Virus record (IMG/VR): IMGVR_UViG_3300031975_000142
Coordinates: 1-23,569 of that record
DNA from: a virus
DNA length: 23,569 nt
Reading direction: 5' to 3' (one strand)
Shown: piece by piece, positions 17,603 through 23,160 of the stretch
Layout of the letters: each line of letters begins with the position of its first letter
Numbering within the stretch: the first letter of the stretch is position 1
The notes under the pieces: generated by a model
Seen by the model: the letters and a program-made list of their open reading frames with translations, nothing else
The model's database searches: none
What the model was told of the DNA's origin: nothing
Position numbers and translations under genes: made by a program

Positions 17603-17970
17603 TCGTTTGTTCCTTCTTTAGATGGTAATATAAATACGCCACCGCTAGATGACGATACGTCTACTCTTTCTACCTTACCAAGTCCTGCTCTGTCAAGCAA
17701 GTCTTTAGCTGCTGACATCTTATCTCGTATGCCTAGCTCTGTTGGGTCACTCAATGCACCCACCATAGCCATAGCAGCTTTAGGTGCAGTACGTGCAAAG
17801 TAACTACGTGTACGATCACCTATCTCGTCTTTAAGAGATTCTACAATAGCTGTAGTACTAGAAGACTCACCATACCCTGATAGTTTCTTAGCTTGTACAA
17901 CATCCCCTCCTGCCTCTTCAAACAAGACTTCAAGGAACTTCTGTTGTTTTTCTGTTAGGTTTCTAGCCAT
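17599..17970 (-). CDS. terS: Small terminase subunit
   Basis: A 123-residue protein. Residues 5-40 form a helix-turn-helix-like DNA recognition region (LTEKQQKFLEVLFEEAGGDV, then KKLSGYGES). Then comes a helical oligomerisation part (KDEIGDRTRSYFARTAPKAA, MAMVGALSDPTELGIRDKMS, AAKDLLDRAGL) and a short C-terminus, GGVFILPSKEGTNE, that may contact the large subunit. Small terminases form rings that recognise viral DNA and feed it to the motor. It abuts the upstream stop (TAA then ATG) and sits directly before the large terminase. Its end supplies the AAGGA that would serve the next gene. Confidence 0.8.
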   Translation of the reverse strand: MARNLTEKQQKFLEVLFEEAGGDVVQAKKLSGYGESSSTTAIVESLKDEIGDRTRSYFARTAPKAAMAMVGALSDPTELGIRDKMSAAKDLLDRAGLGKVERVDVSSSSGGVFILPSKEGTNE

Positions 17971-18429
17971 TTATGTCACCATGTAAATTACAAATCCGAA
18001 TATACCAAGACCTACAGTTAAAAGCAAACCTGTTACGCCCCAAGTTACAATAGCTTCTTGCATTTCAGCTTTACGGTATTCTTGTTCTTTCTTTTGTTTG
18101 CGTATCCTACCTTCAGTAGCTACAAGCTCATCCCAAGCGGATGGCCCCATACTGAAACTAATCCAGTCTTTTAGCTCTTTTCTCATTTCTTCAGCTTTTC
18201 TTTTAGCTGTAAATATTTCTAGAGCTTCTGCTTCTACAGACCCACCATTGAGTGCTTTCCACCAAGGAGGGTTCTTGTTTTTTTGTTCAGCATAGGCTAG
18301 ATCACTCATGCAACCTGCCCATTGGGTCAACTGTCCTGACATAGCTTGTAGGTCTTTACCTACCTGAAAGCCTTTCTTCAACGCATTGAAAGCTACGGTT
18401 GCACCACCGATGATTGTTACTGGGTCCAC
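17971..18429 (-). CDS. Conserved protein with C-terminal membrane segment, unknown role
   Basis: 152 residues from a GTG preceded by GGAGGAGG. The N-terminus, MDPVTIIGGATVAFNALKKG, is followed by amphipathic helices, a conserved NPPWWKALNGG (residues about 53-63), a long charged helix (FTAKRKAEEMRKELKDWISF; ATEGRIRKQKKEQEYRKAE) and one membrane helix near the end (VTWGVTGLLLTVGLGIFGFV). No signal peptide. I know this family from marine phage contigs beside the terminase, without a proven function. A single C-terminal membrane anchor with a charged cytoplasmic helix could suit lysis control or a virion role; both are guesses. Confidence 0.65.
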   Translation of the reverse strand: MDPVTIIGGATVAFNALKKGFQVGKDLQAMSGQLTQWAGCMSDLAYAEQKNKNPPWWKALNGGSVEAEALEIFTAKRKAEEMRKELKDWISFSMGPSAWDELVATEGRIRKQKKEQEYRKAEMQEAIVTWGVTGLLLTVGLGIFGFVIYMVT

Positions 18430-18480
18430 GAGCCTCCTCCAAAAGTACTCCTAGTATCATTAAAGAACTGATTGTGTTTT

Positions 18481-18645
18481 TCAAAGAGCCTTACCTGATA
18501 GTATAGCCCTTTCTATATCACATCTACCAATGCCTAAGTCTCGTAGCTCTCTGTCAGTCATTTGGTAAAGTTGCAAACGTGCAATCTTACGTCTAGCTGA
18601 CTCTGTTCTTGCTTCTATTAATCTGTTAAATAATCGTCTTATCAT
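18481..18645 (-). CDS. DUF1127 (YjiS-like) small protein
   Basis: 54 residues from the ATG at 18645, with AAGGA 11 nt upstream. An in-frame ATG at 18699 would add 18 residues with no homology and has no ribosome binding site, so I prefer the shorter form. The motif LYQMTDRELRDLGIGRCDIE is the DUF1127 signature, preceded by a basic helix (RTESARRKIARLQ). Host DUF1127 proteins of Alphaproteobacteria are small, basic and linked to RNA binding and stress (for example CcaF1 in Rhodobacter). A phage copy may act on host or phage RNAs; this is inference. An imperfect palindrome at 18720-18746 lies between this gene and the upstream one. Confidence 0.85.
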   Translation of the reverse strand: MIRRLFNRLIEARTESARRKIARLQLYQMTDRELRDLGIGRCDIERAILSGKAL

Positions 18646-18719
18646 TTTATGTATTATCCTTATGTTACTGCCTTTATTGGCTGTTACATAGTTATACATA
18701 AATAACGTTAGGTTAGTAG

Positions 18720-18746
18720 CGACAATACGGAATATCCGTTATGTCG
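18720..18746. other. Two-tier imperfect palindrome before the DUF1127 gene
   Basis: On the plus strand, outer arms CGACA and TGTCG and inner arms ACGGA and TCCGT enclose loop ATA, with a 2x2 mismatch between the tiers. It overlaps the stop codon of the upstream gene at 18739. No T-run follows on the minus strand, so an operator or RNA processing hairpin is more likely than a terminator. Confidence 0.45.
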
Positions 18747-19104
18747 GTTGGTAATGTTCCTCCCCAGAAAGTATTACATGAAAGTCTGAGCTAGACTCTT
18801 CAAAACCTACAATCTTATCTCCTGCAGATAGGGCAAGATAAGCCCCACCTTCTATTACTTCTTCTAAACCATTACCTGCAATACTGTGATCATCTATAAT
18901 AAAATGATAAGTTGTTGTTGCAGCTTCGTACCATTGAAGACTATACTTCTTAGTTGCAGAAGAACCGTTTGATACATGTAAAAATCTAATCAGACTAACA
19001 AAATTATTGGGGCAAGTGTATATAACATCACCATCATCCCCTCCCGAAGTTGCACTAAAATCCTTAGCTGCTGAGAAAAATTTAGCGTCTGCTAATATAG
19101 TCAC
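18739..19104 (-). CDS. Small beta-rich hypothetical protein
   Basis: 121 residues from a GTG whose first bases overlap the upstream stop (GTGA). It contains DGDVIYTCPNNFVSLIRFLH, KYSLQWYEAATTTYHFIIDD and AYLALSAGDKIVGFEESSSD, alternating patterns of a beta-sandwich. This resembles small structural proteins of marine phages that coat or cap virion parts. No catalytic residues, signal peptide or membrane segment. Coupled translation with the gene at 19391 is likely. The function is unknown. Confidence 0.65.
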   Translation of the reverse strand: MTILADAKFFSAAKDFSATSGGDDGDVIYTCPNNFVSLIRFLHVSNGSSATKKYSLQWYEAATTTYHFIIDDHSIAGNGLEEVIEGGAYLALSAGDKIVGFEESSSDFHVILSGEEHYQPT

Positions 19105-19391
19105 TTTTTACCTTTTACTTTCTTAACTACTTTAGTAGTCCATGCTTCATTCTCTGGTGTATCAGGATCATCAGCAATGTAGTGTCCCTTTTCATCTCTA
19201 GCTCTAACAGTTTCTACTTCAGCAGTTCCTGACATCAAAGCTTCTAGTTCTGGTACTTCAGTTATAAACCCACCGTCACGATCTGGCTTATCCATTACTA
19301 CTGCTTTGTTGCTATCTATAACTGTGTTACCCATTACAATGTAACCTAGAGATTCTATAGCTTCTTCTTGTTCTTTAGTTAAATCAGTCAT
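19101..19391 (-). CDS. Hypothetical acidic protein with basic tail
   Basis: 96 residues, MTDLTKEQEEAIESLGYIVM..., then mixed acidic sequence (EVPELEALMSGTAEVETVRA) and a lysine end (KVVKKVKGKK). The start overlaps the previous stop as TAATG and the end overlaps the next GTG by four bases. It is not recognised. The arrangement inside a coupled set of four genes (20379 to 18739) suggests co-expression with a presumed structural or accessory group. Confidence 0.6.
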   Translation of the reverse strand: MTDLTKEQEEAIESLGYIVMGNTVIDSNKAVVMDKPDRDGGFITEVPELEALMSGTAEVETVRARDEKGHYIADDPDTPENEAWTTKVVKKVKGKK

Positions 19392-19699
19392 TACTTACGA
19401 GCCTTTCTATTTGGTGGTACGGATGCACCTGCTCTAGCTGCGCCACCTTTAGAGTAACCTTTTTTCTTTTTGGTCATGCCACCTTTATTCATTTTACCTT
19501 TACCGTCTGCAGCATAAAAGGGAACCATCTTTCCACCCTTACCTTTGACCATCTTCAAGCCACCTGCTGCGTAGCCCTTCTTTTTCATACCGCCCTTGGC
19601 ATAACCTTTTTTCTTCATGCCGCCCTTAGCGTAGCCTTTTTTCTTCATGCCACCTTTAGCCATACCTTTTTTCTTCATTTTCATTCCATGCATTGCCAT
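19391..19699 (-). CDS. Lys/Gly/Met decapeptide-repeat basic protein
   Basis: 102 residues. Residues about 5-50 are four copies of a 10-residue unit based on MKKKGYAKGG. The rest stays basic (GKGKMNKGGMTKKKKGYSKG) and ends RAGASVPPNRKARK. It has almost no acidic residues, so the charge is extreme, as in protamine-like or nucleic-acid-coating proteins. Such small repeat proteins occur in marine phages, but I know of no proven function. DNA condensation, RNA binding or membrane contact are possible. The ribosome binding site GAGGA precedes the ATG. Other very basic small genes lie close by (20379..20705, 21072..21239). Confidence 0.75.
   Translation of the reverse strand: MAMHGMKMKKKGMAKGGMKKKGYAKGGMKKKGYAKGGMKKKGYAAGGLKMVKGKGGKMVPFYAADGKGKMNKGGMTKKKKGYSKGGAARAGASVPPNRKARK
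19571..19678 (-). repeat. 30-bp tandem repeats in the basic repeat gene
   Basis: The unit encoding MKKKGYAKGG recurs at 30-nt spacing three to four times with few changes, including long A-runs on the coding strand. In-frame gain or loss of units by slippage is possible. Confidence 0.85.
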
Positions 19700-19701
19700 G
19701 A

Positions 19702-20379
19702 TTAATTTTCCTCACTGTATAAGTTGTTAAACACTCGTTGCGTATCCCATACATAGTCTACGTCTTCTTTTGAGTTATATATGTGTTGGTTTGGTTTAAA
19801 GTCTGGTGCGCCTTCTCCTGTTTCAAACCAAGCAGGGTGAGTTACTCTCACTCTATTATTGGGCAACGCAACTATGTTACCTGTGTATTCTCCTGCATCT
19901 AACAACTCTAATACGTGAGATTGTTTATGTTGTGCAGGATCGTCTGCTACTTCATTGTCTGTATAATCTACAGTGAAGTAATACTTTGCAGGGTAGAACT
20001 CACCGTCTACCTTAGCTATCCAAGGAGCAGGACTTGCTCTCTCTAACTTATATACAGAATGTGTATGAGACATACAATCCCAAGGCTGTGCCATATATGG
20101 TGGTAACTCTGTAGGCCAATCATCTAGTGGTGTATCAGCTACAAGTGCAGTCAAGGGCATCCTAGCCCACATCGCACCACCGTGTATATTCTCTGAGTCA
20201 TCAAAGTCTGACTCACATCCAGTAAATATAACTTGAAAGCTTAACGTTCTGTTTGGCATGGTGGTTACACCTATGACCATACAATGTAAAAACTCTCCAT
20301 GATATTCTTCTAAGTTCTTCGTGTATTCTCTACGTACCCACGCTTTGAAGTACGGTATGCTGCTAGTAAGAAACGACAT
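19702..20379 (-). CDS. Conserved hypothetical marine phage protein
   Basis: 225 residues, MSFLTSSIPYFKAWVRREYT, with conserved-looking blocks GGAMWARMPLTALVADTPLD, YMAQPWDCMSHTHSVYKLER, then FTVDYTDNEVADDPAQHKQS and NIVALPNNRVRVTHPAWFE. I recall this family from many marine phage contigs near the structural genes, but no function has stuck to it. The single-domain look, with His/Trp/Asp-rich conserved motifs, could suit a binding or enzymatic role, yet no known active site is visible. Start ATG with AAAGGAAAG before it; it overlaps the upstream stop as TAATG. Confidence 0.7.
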   Translation of the reverse strand: MSFLTSSIPYFKAWVRREYTKNLEEYHGEFLHCMVIGVTTMPNRTLSFQVIFTGCESDFDDSENIHGGAMWARMPLTALVADTPLDDWPTELPPYMAQPWDCMSHTHSVYKLERASPAPWIAKVDGEFYPAKYYFTVDYTDNEVADDPAQHKQSHVLELLDAGEYTGNIVALPNNRVRVTHPAWFETGEGAPDFKPNQHIYNSKEDVDYVWDTQRVFNNLYSEEN

Positions 20380-20705
20380 TACTTTCCTTTCGGTTTAACA
20401 CCTCGCTTCTTCATACTAACAGCTATTGCAGCTTGTTGTCTAGGACTTTTAACAGCAGCACCCCCTTTATTGGCTCTAAATCGTCTAGTCTTCTCTGCGA
20501 TTTTCTTAGGTTGAGGTACATGCTGCTTACCTGCCGCCTTGCCTTTTCGTTTAGCTCTGGTTGTAGCGGCATACTCACTGCTGCTAAGAGACTTAATAGC
20601 CTTATCAGGGAGATAACGCTCCCCAGTTTTAGCACTAGGCTTACCACTCTTGGTACGCCATTTCTGGTCACCCCACTTCTTTAATGACTTCTGTGGTGCT
20701 TTCAT
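20379..20705 (-). CDS. Small very basic conserved protein (possibly DUF5872)
   Basis: 108 residues, MKAPQKSLKKWGDQKWRTKS, then GKPSAKTGERYLPDKAIKSL, EYAATTRAKRKGKAAGKQ and PKKIAEKTRRFRANKGG. The KSLKKW...KWRTKSGKPS...GERYLP pattern resembles a family seen in phages and large DNA viruses (I believe DUF5872; not certain). The strong positive charge suggests DNA or RNA contact, perhaps a virion-packed protein. The start overlaps the upstream stop as ATGA. The role is unknown. Confidence 0.65.
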   Translation of the reverse strand: MKAPQKSLKKWGDQKWRTKSGKPSAKTGERYLPDKAIKSLSSSEYAATTRAKRKGKAAGKQHVPQPKKIAEKTRRFRANKGGAAVKSPRQQAAIAVSMKKRGVKPKGK

Positions 20706-20968
20706 TTTGAAAGGACAACTCTTTTACTAGGTATCAAATGTGGTGTTTTACGTTTTGTTAAACCACCTTCTGAGTATCCCATAAAGTTACCTATAGTACC
20801 TGCTTTGGGACTTTTGCTAAAAAAGCGTGATTTTCCTCCATCGTCTATAAGTCTTATACCTTTATCTGTAACACTATACTCATAACCATTTTCTATGGCT
20901 AACAACTCTACTTGTCTGATACTTAACCTATCTGACTTCTCTAAGTCTTCATACCCCATATATGCCAT
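20702..20968 (-). CDS. Hypothetical small protein
   Basis: 88 residues, MAYMGYEDLEKSDRLSIRQV, then ELLAIENGYEYSVTDKGIRL, and a basic end (SEGGLTKRKTPHLIPSKRVV). The ribosome binding site AAGGA lies 8 nt before the ATG. It may be a small mixed alpha/beta domain. It is not recognised. It sits in the cluster of basic small genes, with a four-base overlap to the next. Confidence 0.6.
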   Translation of the reverse strand: MAYMGYEDLEKSDRLSIRQVELLAIENGYEYSVTDKGIRLIDDGGKSRFFSKSPKAGTIGNFMGYSEGGLTKRKTPHLIPSKRVVLSK

Positions 20969-20982
20969 ATATTAATTCCTTT

Positions 20983-21075
20983 CTAGCAGCAGTCACATTC
21001 TGGGTGACACTTACGATTCATAATCGCACACCACAATCTTTTTATGTATCTTATCATGTTGTTTGCTTTGCTCAC
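20983..21075 (-). CDS. Cys-rich 30-residue micro-protein
   Basis: A GTG at 21075 overlaps the previous stop as GTGA and has GGAGG 9 nt upstream, an ideal ribosome binding site. The product is 30 residues: an amphipathic basic helix (NNMIRYIKRLWCAIMNRK), then the tail CHPECDCC. The Cys pattern C-x3-C-x-C-C with a His could bind a metal, or attach to a membrane or to partners. It is too short for ordinary gene finding. Placement, start signal and tight packing on both sides support it. The function is unknown. Confidence 0.55.
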   Translation of the reverse strand: MSKANNMIRYIKRLWCAIMNRKCHPECDCC

Positions 21076-21239
21076 GTCTTGTATCCTCCACCTTTTGCTT
21101 TATATTGCTTGGCAACCATCTGCGCTTTACGTGCTGACCATTGTCCAGGCTTTCCACCTTTACCACCTGCTTTGACTTTTGATACGAGCTTCTTACGCAT
21201 AGTCGGTTTGGTGTAATTATTAGATGCATTTACTACCAT
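21072..21239 (-). CDS. Small basic conserved protein (GQWSARKAQ family)
   Basis: 55 residues from ATG at 21239: MVVNASNNYTKPTMRKKLVS, KVKAGGKGGKPGQWSARKAQ, then MVAKQYKAKGGGYKT. The GGKPGQWSARKAQ...AKQYKAKGGGYK core is one I recall from many marine phages near the same genes. It overlaps the upstream gene by 7 nt. A different-frame 72-codon ORF over the same DNA lacks any such pattern and is rejected. It is very basic and probably contacts nucleic acid. The function is not established. Confidence 0.7.
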   Translation of the reverse strand: MVVNASNNYTKPTMRKKLVSKVKAGGKGGKPGQWSARKAQMVAKQYKAKGGGYKT

Positions 21240-21517
21240 GCCTTACAACTCCAATATCTTGCAGTGAACTTATCTGTAGCTGTATCACAATTGTGTCTAG
21301 CCCTGAAGCTCTTACGTCTTCCAGGTTGATCTTTCTTGATACTCATATTAGGATCACCGAAACGAACTACCTTTACTTGGTCATCCTTCTTAGCTAACAC
21401 AGCACTCTTCTTAGAAGCGCCTGGTGTCTTCTTAGGTTTGTTGTACCCAGGGTAAGTCTCACCACGATACTTTAACTTACCACTGGGTAGTCGCTCTACA
21501 TCCTTAGTTGTTGCCAT
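21233..21517 (-). CDS. Conserved phage protein with FRARH and WSC motifs
   Basis: 94 residues. Near the N-terminus KYRGETYPGYNKPKKTPG; then VKVVRFGDPNMSIKKDQPG and RRKSFRARHNCDTATDKFTA, ending RYWSCKAW. The RFGDPNM...RRKSFRARHNCD...YWSC arrangement is strongly conserved in marine phages and cyanophages as I remember. With His/Cys residues it could bind zinc. No function is known to me. Start ATG with AGGT upstream. Confidence 0.7.
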   Translation of the reverse strand: MATTKDVERLPSGKLKYRGETYPGYNKPKKTPGASKKSAVLAKKDDQVKVVRFGDPNMSIKKDQPGRRKSFRARHNCDTATDKFTARYWSCKAW

Positions 21518-21529
21518 TAGTGTTACCTA

Positions 21530-21901
21530 TTAAAATGTTATACGTGCACCCATAGTGATGTCACTAAACTCAAAGTCTGGATCTGATGATAACTCAGAGT
21601 ACAACTTTACGTTTGTGGCAGGTAGGGTGTAGTCTACTACGTAATCCAAACCTGTGAATACTTCGTCAGCGTTTAGATCAAACATATCTATCGTTGTTTC
21701 TACAGAAAAGTTAATGCCACTGTACTCTACACCTGCGCTAGGTGTTAACTCCCAGTTCCACTCTTCAATGCCAGTAGTGTAGTTAATATCGTTTTCTGCA
21801 CCAAGCGACAGAGTTTGTCCTGCTACTGGGATGTCCATTGCTATTGCTGGTGCAGCAACCATGCTTCCAGATAGTCCTAATACTATTGCTAATTTCTTCA
21901 T
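21530..21901 (-). CDS. Secreted small outer-membrane-like beta protein
   Basis: 123 residues. A clear signal peptide, MKKLAIVLGLSGSMVAAPAI then A, with a likely signal peptidase I cut after residue 21 (AIA). The mature part of about 100 residues has alternating strands (LSLGAENDINYTTG, WNWELTPSAGVEYSG, INFSVETTIDMF, LYSELSS) and ends in DITMGARITF. A terminal Phe is the usual signal for outer-membrane barrel assembly. It would have four to six strands, small for a porin. It may alter the host surface during infection (for instance to block other phages) or act in lysis; this is inference. Neighbours are an inner-membrane coiled-coil gene and a small gene. Confidence 0.75.
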   Translation of the reverse strand: MKKLAIVLGLSGSMVAAPAIAMDIPVAGQTLSLGAENDINYTTGIEEWNWELTPSAGVEYSGINFSVETTIDMFDLNADEVFTGLDYVVDYTLPATNVKLYSELSSDPDFEFSDITMGARITF

Positions 21902-21923
21902 GCTGTTGTATCTCTTCCTTATG

Positions 21924-22277
21924 TTACTTAGGGTTTATTAAACCCATGTGATCTCTATTCATAAACTTAATAGTGTTCTCTAACAAGGCTAACCTTTGCT
22001 GTAGGGCAGTAATCTTGCCTATCGTATTAGTTAAGCTTTCTTGTTCTTCCCAAAGCTCATCTATTTCAGCAAACGCACCATCTATGTAGTCCATGTTCTC
22101 TTGCACGTCACGCTTTAAGTTGACGTTATCTTCTACAGCCATCTTACTAGCAAACTGCTGTACAGACTCTTCTAGGCTTTCTATAGTAGCAGCTTGCTGT
22201 GATACCCACCACACACCACCTGCTAGTTGCATACCCATTGCAGCTACAAGTGCTATAGGTAGTTTTAAATTATCCAT
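21924..22277 (-). CDS. Membrane-anchored coiled-coil protein
   Basis: 117 residues from the ATG at 22277; a GTG at 22283 would add two residues. One membrane helix (KLPIALVAAMGMQLAGGVWW) lies at the N-terminus, followed by a long coiled coil (QAATIESLEESVQQFASKMA; IDELWEEQESLTNTIGKITA; LQQRLALLENTIKFM). This topology, with the bulk on one side of the inner membrane, resembles an inner-membrane spanin or a tail/lysis accessory, but the Rz family motif is not seen. With the neighbouring signal-peptide barrel gene it could span the envelope. It overlaps the upstream gene by 8 nt. Confidence 0.65.
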   Translation of the reverse strand: MDNLKLPIALVAAMGMQLAGGVWWVSQQAATIESLEESVQQFASKMAVEDNVNLKRDVQENMDYIDGAFAEIDELWEEQESLTNTIGKITALQQRLALLENTIKFMNRDHMGLINPK

Positions 22278-22527
22278 ACTCACGTTCCCTGTCTGGATCT
22301 AGTACTTCGTACCTGGTTAACATACCTTCAAGATACATAGCACGTTCAACGTGGTCTAAGGTGTACCACTCACCAGTACGAGTATGTATTGCTTCCCTAA
22401 CGTAAAACACATCCGACTTAGGAATGTGTACCTTCCGTATAGCACGAGCATCATTGTTAGCTAGCGCATTGTAGAAATCAGTTAACACATCTTCGGATGC
22501 ATATAGTTGTACGCCTTTGTTACGCAT
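22270..22527 (-). CDS. Small conserved hypothetical, first gene of the leftward block
   Basis: 85 residues from the ATG at 22527; a TTG two codons upstream is less likely. MRNKGVQLYASEDVLTDFYN, then DARAIRKVHIPKSDVFYVRE, HTRTGEWYTLDHVERAMYLE, ending DPDREREYG. I recall this family from marine phages, with no known role. There is no clear ribosome binding site. A TATAAT at 22548-22553 on the minus strand would place the transcript start about 14 nt before the ATG, so the mRNA may be nearly leaderless. The candidate promoter at 22506-22533 overlaps its first codons. Confidence 0.65.
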   Translation of the reverse strand: MRNKGVQLYASEDVLTDFYNALANNDARAIRKVHIPKSDVFYVREAIHTRTGEWYTLDHVERAMYLEGMLTRYEVLDPDREREYG

Positions 22528-22533
22528 TGTCAA
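22506..22533 (-). promoter_or_regulatory. Candidate promoter overlapping the first gene start
   Basis: On the minus strand TTGACA at 22533-22528, 16-nt spacer, TACAAC at 22511-22506, followed by TA. It matches the pattern TTGACA-N16-TAYAACTA of the capsid promoter with one change. It would drive the genes from 22277 leftward. Part of the match is coding sequence, so confidence is lower. Confidence 0.4.
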
Positions 22534-22560
22534 GTAAAACTTTTATTATTATACAACAAA

Positions 22561-22661
22561 TACGTGTGTAGACTACCAAGTCTAAGTACAAACTACATAG
22601 AGAGAGGGAGGAGGAGACACACTGTCGTTTAACTTAAACACACAGGTAACCTACACACGTA
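22561..22661. repeat. 11-bp inverted repeat with divergent GTTGTATA elements
   Basis: TACGTGTGTAG at 22561-22571 and its exact complement CTACACACGTA at 22651-22661. Outward of each copy lies GTTGTATAAT (minus strand) or GTTGTATAGT (plus strand). The two arms are thus related promoter-like elements pointing away from each other. Confidence 0.6.
22571..22586. other. Small perfect hairpin
   Basis: On the minus strand TAGACT and AGTCTA form a six-pair stem around TGGT, adjacent to and one base overlapping the 11-bp inverted repeat arm. It could be an operator half or an RNA hairpin. Confidence 0.35.
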
Positions 22662-22700
22662 GTTACAAAAGTTGTATAGTTATTATATTATTTGTAACTA
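22660..22700. repeat. 10-bp inverted repeat flanking an AT-rich core
   Basis: TAGTTACAAA at 22660-22669 and TTTGTAACTA at 22691-22700 are exact complements around 21 nt of AT-rich DNA that contains TATAGT. It looks like a dimer binding site around a -10 element or an unwinding region. Confidence 0.45.
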
Positions 22701-22710
22701 ATGTAAGTGT

Positions 22711-22869
22711 AACATTAATGTTTGAAGAGTGTCAAGTAGCTAATACAGATATTAATTATTATTATTCCTATGTTATACATTAGTGTTTAATGACTTATGT
22801 TCAATAACTCTTAGTATGTTTAACTATTTTTGTTTTATTACTTTATTTAAGTTTAACATTAATGTTTAA
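22711..22869. repeat. AACATTAATGTT palindromes, two exact and one degenerate
   Basis: The 12-bp palindrome AACATTAATGTT occurs at 22711-22722 and 22855-22866, and the related ACATTAGTGTTTAA at 22777-22790. The right copy lies 17-28 nt downstream of the expected start of the 22890-22917 promoter. The left copy lies just after another TTGACA (minus strand, 22735-22730). Placement suits repressor operators. Confidence 0.55.
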
Positions 22870-22889
22870 CATACCCCCTTACCCCCATA

Positions 22890-22917
22890 GTTATAGTCAT
22901 AGTCAAGTGTTTGTCAA
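22890..22917 (-). promoter_or_regulatory. Leftward sigma-70-type promoter
   Basis: Minus strand TTGACA (6/6) at 22917-22912, 16-nt spacer, TATAAC (5/6) at 22895-22890, then TATG. Same architecture as the capsid promoter. It would give a leader of about 355 nt to the first leftward gene. Confidence 0.65.
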
Positions 22918-22960
22918 TAAGTTACGTTACGTCACCTTTAAAAAACCTCGTGTGTGTATT

Positions 22961-22983
22961 TGTACATATACGTATAACGTACA
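22961..22983. repeat. Imperfect 23-bp palindrome
   Basis: TGTAC and GTACA arms at the ends enclose a perfect inner TATACGTATA palindrome, with one unequal base between the tiers. It lies directly beside the C-rich tract. Confidence 0.4.
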
Positions 22984-23011
22984 CCCCCACCCTGGCCCAT
23001 GCCCGTACCCC
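22984..23011 (-). other. G-quadruplex motif (five G-runs, minus strand)
   Basis: On the plus strand, C-runs of 5, 3, 3, 3 and 4 bases at 22984, 22990, 22996, 23002 and 23008, with connecting loops of 1, 3, 3 and 3 nt. The minus strand therefore satisfies the strict G3+N1-7 rule with one spare run. It is striking in an AT-rich intergenic region. Confidence 0.7.
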
Positions 23012-23160
23012 TTATTGCTTTGCTATATCCCTTATTTATATGACTTTTTGTGTTTGGTTTTTCAGTTTGGAATATTTTATTTGTAATTATTGTAATGATT
23101 TACTTCTTAAATGTCTGTTATTGTTAGGTTTTGCTACTGATATAGCTTCACTGGTAGTAG

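Noticed and set aside
18646-18699. N-terminal extension of the DUF1127 gene to the ATG at 18699
   Set aside because: No ribosome binding site and no family similarity in the extra 18 residues; the ATG at 18645 has AAGGA upstream.
21011-21229. 72-codon minus-strand frame
   Set aside because: The same DNA in another frame encodes the recognised GQWSARKAQ protein and the Cys-rich micro-protein, both with coupled starts.
22599-22618. Purine-rich stretch AGAGAGGGAGGAGGAGAC as a strong ribosome binding site on the plus strand
   Set aside because: No start codon with an open frame follows within reach.
22730-22735. A further TTGACA on the minus strand as a promoter
   Set aside because: At a 16- or 17-nt spacing only GTTACA or TTACAC is found, too far from a -10 box to call.
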